Positions 1-12,702 of a stretch of DNA of 64,000 nucleotides are shown here, piece after piece. The stretch is from Tachypleus tridentatus. Lineage: Eukaryota; Arthropoda; Merostomata; Xiphosura; Limulidae. The stretch covers positions 17,911,396 through 17,975,395 of the forward strand of contig NC_134833.1 in NCBI RefSeq assembly GCF_004210375.1, in the 5' to 3' direction. The notes beneath the pieces are model-generated. The model did not search any database. It was not told the DNA's origin and was given only the letters and a program-made list of their open reading frames with translations. The first letter of the stretch is position 1. Every line of letters begins with the position of its first letter. The translations under genes were made by a program, and so were the position numbers.

Positions 1-228
1 GTTAACCATCCCAAATTTAGCAGTATAAGAATAGAGGGAAGGCAGCTAGTCATCATCACTCACCGTCAACTCTTGATGTAGTTTTCTACCAAAGAATAGT
101 GGAATGGATTGACCGTCACATTATAACACCTCACGACTGAAAGGGCAGGCATATTTGGTATAACGGGGACGAACCCGCAACTTTCAGATTACGAGTCGAT
201 TGCCTTAAACACCTGGCCATGTCGGGCC
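1..228 (-). repeat. SINE-A copy (Thr-like tRNA head), cut by window start
   Basis: The body shows the shared SINE-A blocks (TTTAGCAGTATAAGAATAGA, then a CACCGTCAAC block). The tRNA-like head lies at the right, with box B read on the minus strand as GGGTTCG and the box A region near GGCCATG. The tail is outside the window. It is diverged from the intact copies near 33.7 and 47 kb. Confidence 0.85.
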
Positions 229-359
229 TCCCTAAGTTTAGTAGTGATAAACTAGAAAGAAAGTAATTAGTAAACAGTACCAAACTAACAACTTCACAAT
301 CCATAAATGATAATCATTGTTCAAGTGGCTCTCGACTTTATGGGATTTCTATTAGGTTC

Positions 360-1419
360 AGAAAAAGAGAAATTATTTCAAGCGCTTTTAATGGTATTTA
401 ATCAATAATGTATGTTACATTATTATTAATTACTTCCTGCTAATGATTCACAAGCTTCTGAATGTTACTGCTGTAAAATTCTTGGGATTTGGATGAAAAG
501 AATGTAGAGAGGGTAGTTTGACATCTTCATGTGTTCCAAGCTCTTTTCCATCAAGATAGTTATGCAAACTTCGGAATAGATAATAATCAGATGGGACAAG
601 GTCTAGAGAAAAAGATGGATGTGGAAGGCCTCCCAGTCTAACTCTTCAGTCTTTGCAGATGTGATCCTTGCTGCATGGGGTCGTGCATTATCCTGGTGTA
701 ACACAGCACCTTTACGACTGGTCAAATCAGGCCTCTTTTCTTTCAGTGCAACATCCAAGCGCTTTAACTGTTGACAATAGAAGTCTGGTGTAATCGTAAC
801 ATTGACTGGCAGCAACTCAAAGTGGATCACATCAACAATATCCCACCAAACGCTTAACAAGACTTTCCTTGGGTGGAGGTTCATTTTTGGCTGTGCTTTA
901 GCCAGTTTACCTGCACTGAGCCATTGTCTGCGGCGCGTAACATTTTTATAAAATATCCATTTTTTCATCTCCAGTTATTAACCTGTCCAAAAAAGGTGAG
1001 TTACCTTCATAAGAGCATAGAGAAGTGCAAATGTCCACTCTTATTCTGAGGTTGGCTTCTGCCAAATTATAGGGGACCCATTTTCCAAGTTTTGACACCT
1101 TTCCAAGCTGTTGCGGATGACGGTAAACTGTTGAATAGGTTAAATTAAGCTTCTATACTAGTTCTTCAAGTGTTACAGCACAATCTTCATCAAGTGCAGC
1201 CAACAACAAATCATCATTAGACTCAACAGGACGACCTGAACTTAACCTGTAGTCACCTGATATGAACTTCTGAAACCACCTTCAACATTTTCTTCCATTG
1301 AGAGACTCCGCACCATAAACACCTTGAATGTTTCGTGTAGTTTCTGCTGAACTATTGCCTTTTTTAAACTCATAAAACATTATATGTCTAATGTGCTCCT
1401 CAGACACATCCATCTTCAT
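360..1419 (-). pseudogene. Mariner-type transposase, decayed
   Basis: This is a degenerate Tc1/mariner-superfamily transposase, the enzyme that cuts and pastes the mariner DNA transposon. Reading the minus strand, an N-terminal helix-turn-helix region starts near 1419 (MKMDVSEEHIRHIMFYEFKK). It is broken by in-frame stops, including a TGA near 1290 and a TAG near 1155. The catalytic part is open from 968 to 603, with KKWIFYKNVTRRRQWLS and then LLSVWWDI, YCQQL and the LHQDNARPHAA block that carries the second catalytic Asp. A frameshift near 610 moves the third block (DLVPSDYYLFRSL, third Asp) into another frame, and the end FYSSNIQKLVNH reaches about 440. All family landmarks (DD34D type) are present, but several stops and a frameshift make it non-functional. 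Terminal inverted repeats were not identified, so the element ends are approximate. Confidence 0.85.
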
Positions 1420-1715
1420 AAGGGTTTATTTGATCAATGATCTGAAAAAGTGTAGTTGGGTTAGTTTTTTATTTGTCTGAACATTTTTATACACGTCCTA
1501 CTACATATTTTAGTCATTAAAACCTTTTACAAAGACAGAAATGATGATGCACTTTCTGTATTAAATATTCGGACATGTGGGATGACCCGATATATAACGA
1601 TAAAAATTATTTTGTTTGTCAGAAAACTCAAAATCGAGATGAATGTTTACGAGAACAGTGATAACATAAACATTAGTAAATAGTGTCTAAGCTATATTGT
1701 CAATCAATAACTGTC

Positions 1716-1832
1716 GTTCCCAGCAGGGACAGCGGTAAGTCTTCCGATTTACAATGCAATAATCAGAGGTTCGATTCCTTTCAGTGGATATAGTAAACAG
1801 CCCGAAATGGCTTGGCTATAAGAAAAACGTAA
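1716..1832 (+). repeat. SINE-B copy (Val-like tRNA head)
   Basis: It carries the SINE-B landmarks in order: GGGACAGCGGTAAGTCTTC (box A side), a TTTACAA anticodon-loop-like stretch, GAGGTTCGATTCC (box B) and a tail reading GGCTTGGCTATAAGAAAAAC. Confidence 0.8.
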
Positions 1833-2359
1833 AATAACTTTGTTGTTTATCAGAGACAATTACTAACTTCGATATGATAAATTGATATATAGAAAATTTT
1901 TATAAAACACATAAATACAAGTAAACACTTAGTGGAGTGATTATATATCCAGTGAATAGTTAGAATCAGTGTTAATAGGGAAATTTATCGCCTATATTAA
2001 CTTACTCGATTTATTAGGCGTCAAACTGTAGAACTTCGGCATAGTATGATTAGCAACGAATTTTGTTTAAACGTTATTCGTGACGTTAAGCCTATAACTT
2101 ATTCAATGTGAACATAGCTTGTAGATGCGTTAAGTCAGAAATAAATTAATTTGTTATTGTTACTTGGATTTAATTTTGCTTTATTTTCCCCAAATAATCT
2201 GAACCTGTCCAGCGATAAAATACATTACAATAATATGCAAAGTTACAGTTTAAAATTCGACAACCAAGAAAACAGCAAAACTGATAGGTGTAATTACGGT
2301 AATAACAATGGTACTAGACTACGTATGTTTTTTCACAAGCCTGATAATTAGTCTCTTAA

Positions 2360-2550
2360 GAATCGGCCAGGTGGCTATGGCACTCGACTCGTAAACCGAG
2401 GGTCGTGGGTTCTAAGGAAGGCAACTAATCATCGCCAACTATTGGGCTACTCTTTTACCAACGAATAGTGGAATTGACCGTCACTTTGTAGCGTCCTAAG
2501 ACTGAAAGGGAGAGCATGTTTGGTGTGACGGGGATTCGAACCTACGACTG
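2360..2550. repeat. Chimeric SINE-A: plus-strand head fused to minus-strand body
   Basis: Bases 2365-2415 read as a SINE-A tRNA-like head on the plus strand (GGCCAGGTGGCTATGGC, then CGACTCGTAAACCGAGGGTC). From about 2416 the sequence switches to SINE-A body in the opposite orientation (CATCGCCAAC, then CCAACGAATAGTGG) and ends in a minus-strand head remnant near 2545. The two parts cannot come from one colinear insertion. Confidence 0.7.
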
Positions 2551-2854
2551 GCGAAGTAATTAACCCAATAAGCCTAATAATGTTAATGATAACACTATGT
2601 AACACAAATTTTGTTCCTAGATAGTATGTGTTATTTCTTGATTGCTTGTGCTGTAAAAGTACAGAAAATGGCCATTATTCCCTTTAAAGTTTGCTTTTGT
2701 GACCTGAATAATAAAATTTAGAAACTAACCTATTTTCTATGTAAAAACGGGCAAATTTGCATATTTTCATTTATATAAGGTCTGAATAAAACAACATATG
2801 AATCAAGTTTTACATGCATTTACACTAAAATTATTCAAAAATGAACAGAAATGT

Positions 2855-3990
2855 TTAGAAGTGAGTAGTTTTTTGAGATTTGCGACTGTAATGTCGACCA
2901 CTTTCACGTATCAGCCCCTAAACACAGTTTCCTATCATGTTTTCATTGTACGCTCCTTGGTAGCGGCGTTTAAAGTCCAGTACATCTTGGTAGAAGCGCT
3001 CGCCTTGCTCCTCTGAGTATGCTCCCATGTTCTTGAATTTATCAAGATGAGCGTCAAGGATATGGACTTTCAGGGACATCCTGCAGCCCATTTTGCCGTA
3101 GTTCTTCACCACAGCCTCAACCAGATCCACATAATTTTTGGCCTTGTGATTGCCAAAGAAGCCCCAAACCACTGCGACAAAGCTGCTCCAAGCTTTTTTC
3201 CCTTCCTACTGAACTTGTTGGGGAATTCTGTGCACTCCAAGATCTTCTTTATTTGTGATTCAACGAAGACGCCAGCTTTGACCTTTGCCTCAGACAGCTT
3301 GGGGAATAAGTCACAAAGGTACTTGAAGGCTTCAGACTCCTTATCAAGAGCTGTAACAAATTGTTTCATAAGACCCAGTTTTATGTGCAATGGTGGGAAC
3401 AACACATTCTGTAGGTCCACTAGTAGCTCACACGTGATATTGTGCCTCCCCACAGAGAACTTGGTCCGTTGTGGTCACTGCTTCCTGTTGTAGTGTGCTG
3501 CTGTCCCAAAGGCAAAGATAATAGAGAAACTTGGTAAAGCCTCCTTGGGGACCCATCATAAATGCCACCATTTTGAAGTCTCCGATAACCCCTCCCAGCT
3601 ATAATCATCATACTTCAAAGCTTCTATCAAGGTCTTGATGATGTTGTATTCCTCTTTGAGGTGCACCGGATGAGCCAAAGGAAGAGACGGATACTTATTC
3701 CTTTATGGAGCACCACAGCTCTCAGGCTGCTGGATGAGCTATCAATGAAGAGACGCCATTAGCTCGGGCTACAGGCAATTCCAATTGCCTTGCACAGACA
3801 GGATACATTGTGGCAGAAACAGGCATGACGAAATATGCCTTGTAGGCTTCACACATTTTAGCAGATGCTGTCACAGAGTACGTTTTCACTAGTTTTGATA
3901 AATTGACTACATACGTAGCAGAATGCGTCTGGAGAATGCTTGTAGCTTCTTGATGCCATCTCTGATAAAATCAGATGGGTCTATATGTTC
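2855..3990 (-). pseudogene. Decayed copy of a repetitive invertebrate gene family, function unknown
   Basis: Conceptual minus-strand translation gives recognisable blocks in order but in different frames. From about 3985: PSDFIRDGIKKLQAFS. Near 3930: a CYVC-containing stretch. Then KYPSLPLAHPVHLKEEY and ALKYDDYSW near 3620, a GLQGG-like stretch near 3550, GRHNITCELLVDLQNV near 3450, LPPLHIKLGLMKQFV-like residues, GCRMSLKVHI near 3080, EEQGERFYQDV near 3010 and RRYQGAYNENMIGN. It ends near 2855 with RKSQKTTHF. A frameshift near 3170, an in-frame TAG near 2918 and other shifts upstream show that it is dead. I recognise these blocks from multi-copy uncharacterised proteins of arthropods and cnidarians, but I do not know their function; a transposon-borne gene is likely. 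Confidence 0.65.
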
Positions 3991-4045
3991 ACTTAGGCAG
4001 CTAGAACTAAACTGAAGTGGTGAACCCCTATATATATATTACTAT

Positions 4046-4115
4046 GAAAAGTTCTAGGAAATTCTAAAAGATTCTAGAAAATTCTCGTAAGTTCTACAAC
4101 ATTCTAGAAAATTCT
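4046..4115. repeat. 10-bp tandem array of TTCTAGAAAA-like units (HSE-like)
   Basis: About seven units begin with TTCT at 10-base spacing, several of them as TTCTAGAAAATTC. This matches the alternating nTTCn/nGAAn pentamers of a heat-shock element. It lies just upstream of the decayed minus-strand gene copy at 2855-3990, so it may be a relic of that element's 5' region or a plain simple repeat. Confidence 0.5.
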
Positions 4116-4456
4116 CTATCAGTTACTCAGCACTGAATCTACTTGGAATGTTCTGGAAAATTGTTAACTTTGAAAAATGTATTACCCAGGTCACAATAGT
4201 AAAGTTTGAAAAGAAAAATAGGTCTTTTCCGTTTACTTTAGGCATAAGCAATTGAGAAATAACACTTTCTGCCCAGGAACAAGAAAAGTAAAAATTTTGT
4301 TACATGGTGTAATCACACTATGGTGTAGATGTTTGTAAAGCGTTTTGATTGCGGTACCTAAGAGAATATGAAGAAAATGCTTATTAACGTTTTCTACAGA
4401 TCCTACAGTCAAGTCATTGAAGTCAAAATATATTTAAAGATATACGAATAAAGTTA

Positions 4457-4619
4457 TAAAGTGACGGTCAATCCCACTATTCGTTGGTAAAAAAAGTAAG
4501 TGGCGGTGGGTGGTGTTGACTAGCTGCCTTACCTCTAGACTTACACCACAAAATTAGAAACGGATAGCGCAGATAGTCCTCGTGTAGCCATGCGCAAAAT
4601 TCAAAAACAAACAAACAAA
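4457..4619 (+). repeat. SINE-A copy, 5' truncated
   Basis: It contains the body blocks GTGACGGTCAATCCCACTAT and GTGGCGGTGGGTGG and ends in AAATTCAAAAACAAACAAAC. The tRNA head is missing. Confidence 0.85.
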
Positions 4620-4871
4620 TCTTTAAAACCCATAATCTCTGTTCCATTAAAACCTATAATTTCCGAACTTATTTATTGAAAGGGATAATTGCTATGGGAT
4701 ATTCATACTAAACATATGAAAGGATATACCAAAAATATATTTTGAGATATTTTTCTAAAGACTCAGGAGACTGTATCTGGTCATTATTCAGTCATAGCAT
4801 AGCAATGCTAGTAAAGTAATATTTTGATAAAAGAAACATAACATTATGACAAATTAGTGGCACGAGCTTTA

Positions 4872-4985
4872 CCTGTTCCCCGCTAGTACAGCAGTAAGTC
4901 TGATGATTTACAATGCTAAAATCAGGGGTTCTATAGAATCAGCAGATAGCCCGAGGTGGCTTCACCTATTTACAATTATATACAT
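4872..4985 (+). repeat. SINE-B copy
   Basis: CCCCGCTAGTACAGCAGTAA, a TTTACAATGC stretch, AGGGGTTCTATAGAATC (mutated box B) and AGCAGATAGCCCGAGGTGGC are in SINE-B order. Confidence 0.75.
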
Positions 4986-5369
4986 AAAGTAGGCAAAACA
5001 CGTTTCTTGTTTTCTTCAGTTTAATCATTGAATGGTTCATGTTTTATGTAAAATTTCTATTTTTTCATACACATACACATTTCTAACCAGGCATGTAGCT
5101 TTCACAATCACTCCATGAATTTACAACTAGTGTAAGTTCCTTTTACTCTAGTTACTTAATGTTCTGGGCCATTCTTTTTTGATATCTTATATACTTACTG
5201 GTGGGACTGTTTTATACAAGTTTTTTTTATTTCAATACATCACAGCAGGGGCTTCTTTATTCTCACAGTATTATAATCTTTATTCTAAATTCATTCTTTG
5301 TTCTGAGTATGTGCAAGTTTTACATAAGATATGCTCAAGGAAACTGTTGCCCTCCAGTCTGTCTGGGGA

Positions 5370-5465
5370 CATAAGAGTGCTATAAACAGGTTTTGATACC
5401 CCGATAGACAAAGCACAGGTAGCCCATTGTGTAGTTTTGTGATTGACTTCAAACAAACATGAAAA
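5370..5465 (+). repeat. SINE-B subtype 2, truncated head
   Basis: It starts inside the head (AGGTTTTGATACCCCGATAG). It continues with the subtype-2 tail AAGCACAGGTAGCCCATTGT, GTAGTTTTGTG and a final CAAACAAAC. Confidence 0.7.
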
Positions 5466-5663
5466 CTCTTATGTTTATCTTGCTCCACGCTACCTTTTTC
5501 CTTCTCGAAAGTACATAATATATGCCATTGCTTGGAAAGAACATTTTAAACATATAAAGGGATTTCCAGCGTAAAGTCACCTCAGTCCACAAGCTCAGAT
5601 CTGTATTTATTCAGATTTTAAAATATTACACACCTTACTTTCAGTCAGGCTTGTAGACATCAG

Positions 5664-5703
5664 TCAGTTTGTTTGTTTGTTTGGAAATTTCGCACAAAGC
5701 TAA
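5664..5703 (-). repeat. SINE-A tail fragment
   Basis: A GTTTGTTTGTTTGTTTGG run followed by AATTTCGCACAAAGCTA is the reverse complement of the SINE-A 3' end. The rest of the element is absent. Confidence 0.7.
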
Positions 5704-5789
5704 TATTCTTGCACGAATTATCAAACTTTTCTAAACAAAAATAAGGTAGTGTGTTTGCAGAAGCTTGCTCGAGAAAAATCTTTTGTCTT

Positions 5790-8325
5790 TAAAAAATCTT
5801 TTGTCTTTAAAAACAATGTATATTTTAATTTCAGTACCAGCACATACTATGAAATAGCATCCATCCTTAGTTTGGTTAAATTATATTTTGATAATTATTT
5901 ACCATATCAATGACTTTCTAACTTTTACTTCTAATTTTATTGAACTTTCTAGAAACATATCTTGTTTCCTTTTTTTATTTCTACAAAAGATATAACGTCC
6001 TATAGCTGAAACTACATGTTAAGTGCTATATATTAAATAAATGGTGATACTAAAGTTGTGTGTGTTTAGCATGTTATTTTCTCTGCATTATATTTGACAT
6101 TAATGTATTTTCATGGACAGCTCAGACAAACTAAAATTATCATAGAAACTGAAATTATTGTGCAAAGAGTGGATTCATCATTTTAAATCTATTTTAGTTC
6201 TGTAGTTTTGTAGTATCATGTTTCTAGGTAACGTGTAAAATCATGATTTTGTTTGAATAAGTATGGTAAAACAACCAAACTTGAGAATTATTTTGTATCC
6301 ATCGTGCTACTAGTGAAAAGTAAACTCTCGTAAAAGTCACAACAACGTATTAAATTACAAGGTTCAAAAAGGAAGTGTTAAATTATTCTACATAAAGTTT
6401 GTCAGTCTTATTCTCTTGTATAAACAGTTCAACTATAAGAATGTTGAAGGTTTTCATTTATTATAACTACCAGTGTTAACTGATGATACAACTACAAAAC
6501 CATTTTGGTTTTCATCATGGTTACTTTGCAAGATATCTTCATGTCAGCTAGAAAGTGTCCAAGGTTTATTCTGTCAGTTTTATTAGTTGGAAAGGATCTC
6601 GATACAAATTTAACTACTTTTGTCATATCTGACAGCCTGTTGTCGATTGGTTTTCTAGTTGATTCACAAAACTTTGAGGTCGTACGAAATAATTGTGGAA
6701 TAATGTTTATTAAAGTTTTATTCAAACAAATATTACAATATCATAGGATAACACACTTTTAGTGTTAGTTTTCTTAAAGCATCAGTGTTACACATTTATA
6801 CACAATGTAAACATTATACTAGATTTTTAAGTGTATTACTATTTATAGTGACTAACTACTCATTTCATAAATAGCAGTTAATTTGTTTAATTAAATTCTG
6901 CAGATTAATATTAATTTTTTTCTTCCCCTCTTTCTTTTAATTAATTAAAGCATTTATAAGTTTTTATACACTTACATAGTTTCAGGTGAAATACAGTTAC
7001 TTTTGATATGATTATCTTATACTTTCTGATTTAACTTTAAAATGAAAGCTATTATATACAAGAGAAAACAACTGGACATGGGGTAAAAGACAGGTGTTGG
7101 AAAATTCTAGCTTCTAGGGTAAAATATATATATATAAATAAACTTATAAATTATAACATGAATTGTTTTCGTCAACATTGTGATGATGGCATGAGGTAAA
7201 CTTAAGAAAACTAGATTTGTATTGAGATTAACTCATAAAGTAATCACACTTAGCTAACTTCCAAAAGCCTACAAAGAAATAAATATTGTCTCAAAATGTA
7301 CTAACATATAACACAATATAAGTTAAAACATCATTATTTCAAACTCACGAAATTCTGCTATCATAAATAACAAAGAGGGAAGGGTACGGTATATATATTT
7401 CATATGACAAAATATATTTAAATACATAAGAAATGAATATATTGTAAAAGATTCTTTCTAAGATATTTATTGCAGAATCTAGTTGTACAGAAATCCATTT
7501 CAGCCATCAAAATTAATTATCTTTTTATTTCAAAAATATGCAAGTGTACCTACCATGTCAAAACATAGCAGGCAATACTAATTCATGCTCGACTTTTAAA
7601 AATTAAAAATATCTAATAATGACTTAGACAAAATTATAAATGTTATGATGAAACTTCAAAGCTATAAAAATACATTAAAAGATACGACACCAACCTAAAC
7701 AGCACAACTATTTCTGTCATAAAAAATATTTTAGTTAAAATAAAATGAAATTAATGATTATGACAGTTTAAAAACAGAAAAAACAATTCACAAATAAGTG
7801 ATAACACATTAAAATACATCTCTTTTTAAAACAAACAACAACAGGATGTATAAAACATCAGTTTCAGACAACAAGGAGTTACCTACAGTGTTTTCTCTAT
7901 TGAACAAGTTTGTTTTTTTTACAATATAACACATCCATGTTCATTCCTTTATGATAGCACATTGTAGTAATACAGAAATAAATCAACAAGTAACAAATTC
8001 ATGTCACATGTTTCTCTGTTTTATCCATGTATGACAAATCTACACACAGTTTGTTCAAACAGTGACTAAAATATTTATATTAGAGTTGAAACATGCAATA
8101 AATATTTCTTAAAACTCGGGTATTTATCATTTCTCGCACTTTTTATAAGGTTATCTGTGTATTGTAACCTAAACTGTTTATGTAGTCATCTTCAGAGAAG
8201 GAAATCTGAATTTTTATACATTAGTTAAGTATTAAACTTCAGATTATAAACTCACAAATAAGTCTTCAATTTGTGTATCAGTAAACATCCTTTAGCCATA
8301 TTCTTTGTTATACCGTTTTGTTTTT
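5790..8325. other. AT-rich flank downstream of SLC25A38; likely contains its 3' UTR
   Basis: I see no supportable coding exon here. The stretch next to 8325 should be the 3' UTR of the minus-strand SLC25A38 gene. Minus-strand AATAAA hexamers occur near 7526 and 7464, but the true polyadenylation site cannot be fixed from sequence alone. Overlapping open frames on both strands near 6490-6760 have no recognisable motif. Confidence 0.4.
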
Positions 8326-8352
8326 TCACTTCAGTCCAAGTTCTCGTGAAAC
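8326..8352 (-). CDS. SLC25A38: SLC25A38 terminal coding exon 10 (VSRELGLK, stop)
   Basis: These 27 bases, including TGA, follow the acceptor TTTTTGTAG and join exon 9 in phase 0. The encoded end ELGLK resembles the vertebrate C-terminus (KMGLKS by recall), which is the main reason to prefer it over read-through in exon 9. Confidence 0.75.
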   Translation of the reverse strand, partial: VSRELGLK

Positions 8353-11300
8353 CTACAAAAATTTAGAACCATAGTTTATTACTGTAAATTTATATTTACT
8401 TTTTATATTCTTTATAGTTATATTGGGAGACATGTGTGTGTAAGAAGCCTTCATAACACAAAACTAGCACCTAAAATTTGAAATATCTCAAAGTAGCTAA
8501 ATTTTTTTATATATATTCAACTGTGGCACTTTAGTTTCAATATCACATGGACAATAAGTATGACATATTTGAAATATGGTAGAGATATAATGCATATATA
8601 ATTAATTCTATAAAGAAAAGTGATAAAAGCTACAGAAAACTGTACAATGTCCTACCCAGAAGACACAAGTTAAAAATATCAGAAAGGTATAATTTTTGTG
8701 GGACTCAGATCATATTTACTTGTACAAAGAGCTCTTTATGCAAGTATTAACTATTTTATAGATAAGCTAATGTTACCAATAAAGAAGTGTGACAAGTCTA
8801 TATAAAAATAGTTACTCTTATAAAACCTTTATGATTAAAATCAAAGATGGAGGTGTCACAGTTAGGTTTAGGATAAACTTCAAGGTTTCCTACGTTAATA
8901 TACTTCCCACACAACGTCTGTCAATGATGTAAGTAAACAGAATAATTATCTATGCATGTTTATAATCACAAACACTTCAGGTTTAACTGCATATAAACAG
9001 ATCATACAAGGAATATTATCACAAGTATATTGTTAACTGACTACAGAAGTACATTAAACATGCTAAGAGATACAAGTGAATAATAAAATGAAATTAATAT
9101 AAGTGTTAAACCAAAACTAACAGTTTAACCTACAACTATGTAATAAAACTAATGATATGTTTCTTACGTATAATGTGTCGAAGATGTTACCCTTCACGTT
9201 TGATAACTAGTCACCCACAACAACTGGGACACTAATGATTGTCAGATTTAAACCATTAGTGTCCCAGAAATTCTCTAAAATAACTAATTTCTTAAAACAT
9301 CTACAGTAATTAAAGAAAAATAATTGAGTATTGAAATACTCGTATAATATTTCCATATTCACTTTTAATACAATTCCTCTCAGTTTTTGTTCATTATCTC
9401 AGCTGACTAAAGATTATTGAAGTAAATGCAAAAGTACAACTTACTTAAAAACCTGTAACTACAATAAACATTTCGTATTGTTATTATGTCTTTACAAACA
9501 TAGACAATTTAAGTATCACCTGCCATTGCTAGAAAAAAACCCTGACTAACATAAGATGTTAAGACATTAAAATAGAAATGAGAACAGATTGTTAAGAGGA
9601 TATTTAACCTATATAACCATTAAAAGAAAAAACAACTAGTTGTATGGAAAATATTAAACCAACAAGTTATATATAACATAAGAAAACAAATGGCATTTTA
9701 TTAAACCTGTTTGTAACACGACAAGTAAAATGCACTAACATACTTGTTCATAAACAGTCCATGCCAAAGCTGTCATAAATGTTCTTCTGAGAACTCTAGG
9801 GACAAGACCTTTGAAATATCCTGCCAATCCATGTTCCTGTGTGGATATACATTATTTTTAGCAAAAATTCATACTAAGAGTTAAGCAAACAAAATCAAAA
9901 GAGCTGTTTGAAATACAGCAAACCCAAACCTCTGACTAAGATTAGTTTGTTACAATCAAAAACAAGCTGAAACAAAAATAAATAAATGCTGCACTAATTC
10001 AAAGGATCCCATAGTACAGGCTATAATGTGAGATATAATGTACCCTAGGTTTTGGAGGTGGCTGAGAAGTAGGACCCACACTGAGGTGGGGATACACCAT
10101 CTGTCAGTCATAACCTCCATTTGCCAGTCCCACATATACAAAAATAAAGGAACAGCAACAAAAATTAAGAGAGCGAGATGTGGGTGCTCAAGTCCACAGC
10201 GTCCCACATCTATCATTCTTCACTGTCTGCAGACAGTTGTGGGAAGGTGACTGCTCTCCAAGTAAAGGAAAAAAAAAAATAAGAAAAATAAGGTACAACC
10301 ACAAGGGGTAAGCAAGTTAAATAAACTTACCTCTCAAAGTTTGCATTCCAGAAATTTTAAAATATCTTAAAATATTGTGAACAAATAAACAATGTTCAAA
10401 CATTTGATTTCACCACATTGTACACCACAATTCTATTAACAAATTTAATGTTAGTTTTAAATTCATTAATAGAACAATTCAGTTATATTTCACAAAACTG
10501 GAAGAAACATTTAGCTCCAAAAACATAAAAGTTACATCAAGTTTCTGCATTTACACTAATTATATATTTTTATTTTTTTCAATAAACAGGTTTTTAAACA
10601 ATAGGAGTTCCAATGGTAGCTAACTACTTTACTTGTATTACAAAATTTATATATCTTTACTATTATGAGAATATATTTATAGAAAACTACAGAAATATCC
10701 AGATATTTTTACCTTAAGCTACAGATATATAGAAGATGAGTTAATTAGCTTAAATAACCCTGAAATAAATTTCATTAACACTATTTATCCAGCAGAATTA
10801 GATATTAAAAATACTTCAGTATCTAATTCTAAATCTGAATAATGTGTTTCTGTATAACTGATAATGATGTTAATATAAATTTTTTTTTTTAATAAACGAA
10901 AATATTTTGCATTTTTATTTATGGTTTACCCTCTTAACAGCAATGTACTGAATATTTTTGTATCTGGATTATAAATTTTACAGGTTATTCAAATATTGTA
11001 AAATTTGTAATAATTAATATTTTATCAGTAATGTTGAAATTCTGATACAAAAATTAATAGTTAATGGATTTAATAAAGAAACTTTAAATACAATTATTAA
11101 ACTATTCTGTAAACAAATACAAGAACATATTAAATAAATATAAAAATTAAAAATTAGAGAAATTTTACTTAAAATTTCTAATAACTATTTTTAGTTATGA
11201 ACAAGGTCATTTAAAAACTAGGCACCACTTTAAGTGGATCTACACCTTACCACATATAAAGGCTTGTTTAGAGCATGACAGTTACAATAGACTTTAAATG

Positions 11301-12702
11301 GGTGGTGGTTGAGAGCTGTATTAATTTATTTAGATAACTGGATGGGACTCTTCATACTAGTATAATTCATTTACTGGACCACCAGTTAGTGACTTTACTA
11401 TAATAGGGCTGGAATGCTAACAAAGTTTATTTAACCTCCTTGAACACCCACATCTTGCTCTCATAATGTGTTATTCCTTTACTTTTTTTTTATGTGAGAC
11501 TGACGATTGGAGGTTAAGGCTGATAGACTGCAACGTTCAGTAGTCACTTCCAAAACCGAGTGTACGTTCTCACATTATAGCTTGTACACTGGGATCTTTT
11601 CAATTAGTGCAGAGGTTTTGGTTTTTATTTCTTATTTTTGTCTCGGCTTGTTTTTGGTTATAAACAAGCTAATATATTACATATTCATTTACATTACACT
11701 AAAACATTTAAACTTTCATATTGTAGCATATTGTGTAATTAAATAGCATTTCTAGTTTACGTATTTGTCAAGCCTACACATGTAAAAGTACACAAGCTAA
11801 AAAGAAACAGTTAACAATAACTACCTAAACAGAAAGTGTAGAGCTGCAAAGAAATTAAAGGTAAACAGGTATGTACAAAAAATATACAGCAGAAGAACAA
11901 CACACACTGTTTCAGCAGGTACTTCTGAATACCTTATTGATATGACTAACTGCTATAGAAACACTAGTGAATTTTCTGGGGTACAACTGTACGTGTGTTT
12001 TGATGACATCAGCTGGCTGGGTGCAAAGAGAAGCCACTAATCCTGCAAATGTTCCACAGAAAAATATTGTTGGAACCTGAGTCATTCCATCTTTCCATGC
12101 TGAAGAAAGAAAAACATGAAAAAATGTAAATATCTTGTTATTGTTGCACTTTTCATATTCTTAAGGATTTGTTTGTTCACTAATTCACTATTATTTGTTT
12201 GTATACTAAACGTTTGAAAAATAGTATGCTGAGGCTTTTGCCTGTAGAACACAAATTATTTAAAAATTAGATCTTGTACAAAACACTCGCTTTATACTAA
12301 CACTCAGGTTATGATTAGTCATGCCACACCTCTGGTCATTAGTAGTTTTAGACCCCTCTTTTGAACTATTTTACTTCTGATTACCCAAGATTTGTTTTCC
12401 CTCTAGGTGCCTAACATTTGATCATCATTCCCAGAGTACTCTGGAAGAATTATGACACAATCCACAGTGTACTATATAAGAACTTACAAGATACCGTGGA
12501 ACATAATGTTGCCCGTAGGCATGGTGCATTGGGGTCATTTATTGGTCATTATTTAAAACTTAATGTTAGAAAAATGAGTTTCATACTTACCTTCAGGCAC
12601 AGCTTTCTTTACTTGTGTGTAGAACATCAAATACAGGCCTGAGAAAGGTGCATCTTGTAGCAAGGTAGGTATGAGTCCACTGAACAAACCTAGATTAAAA
12701 GA

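Noticed and set aside
6492..6762. Overlapping open frames of 77 and 85 codons on opposite strands
   Set aside because: They show no motif, no splice or codon support, and similar length on both strands, as expected by chance in this composition.
9735..9743. Ending SLC25A38 at the TAG just after exon 9
   Set aside because: CAA|GTATGT is a good donor and a downstream exon supplies the conserved GLK C-terminus. Read-through is kept only as an alternative.
9956..10250. Open frames on both strands in intron 8
   Set aside because: There is no recognisable protein; it looks like a piece of an unidentified repeat in the intron.
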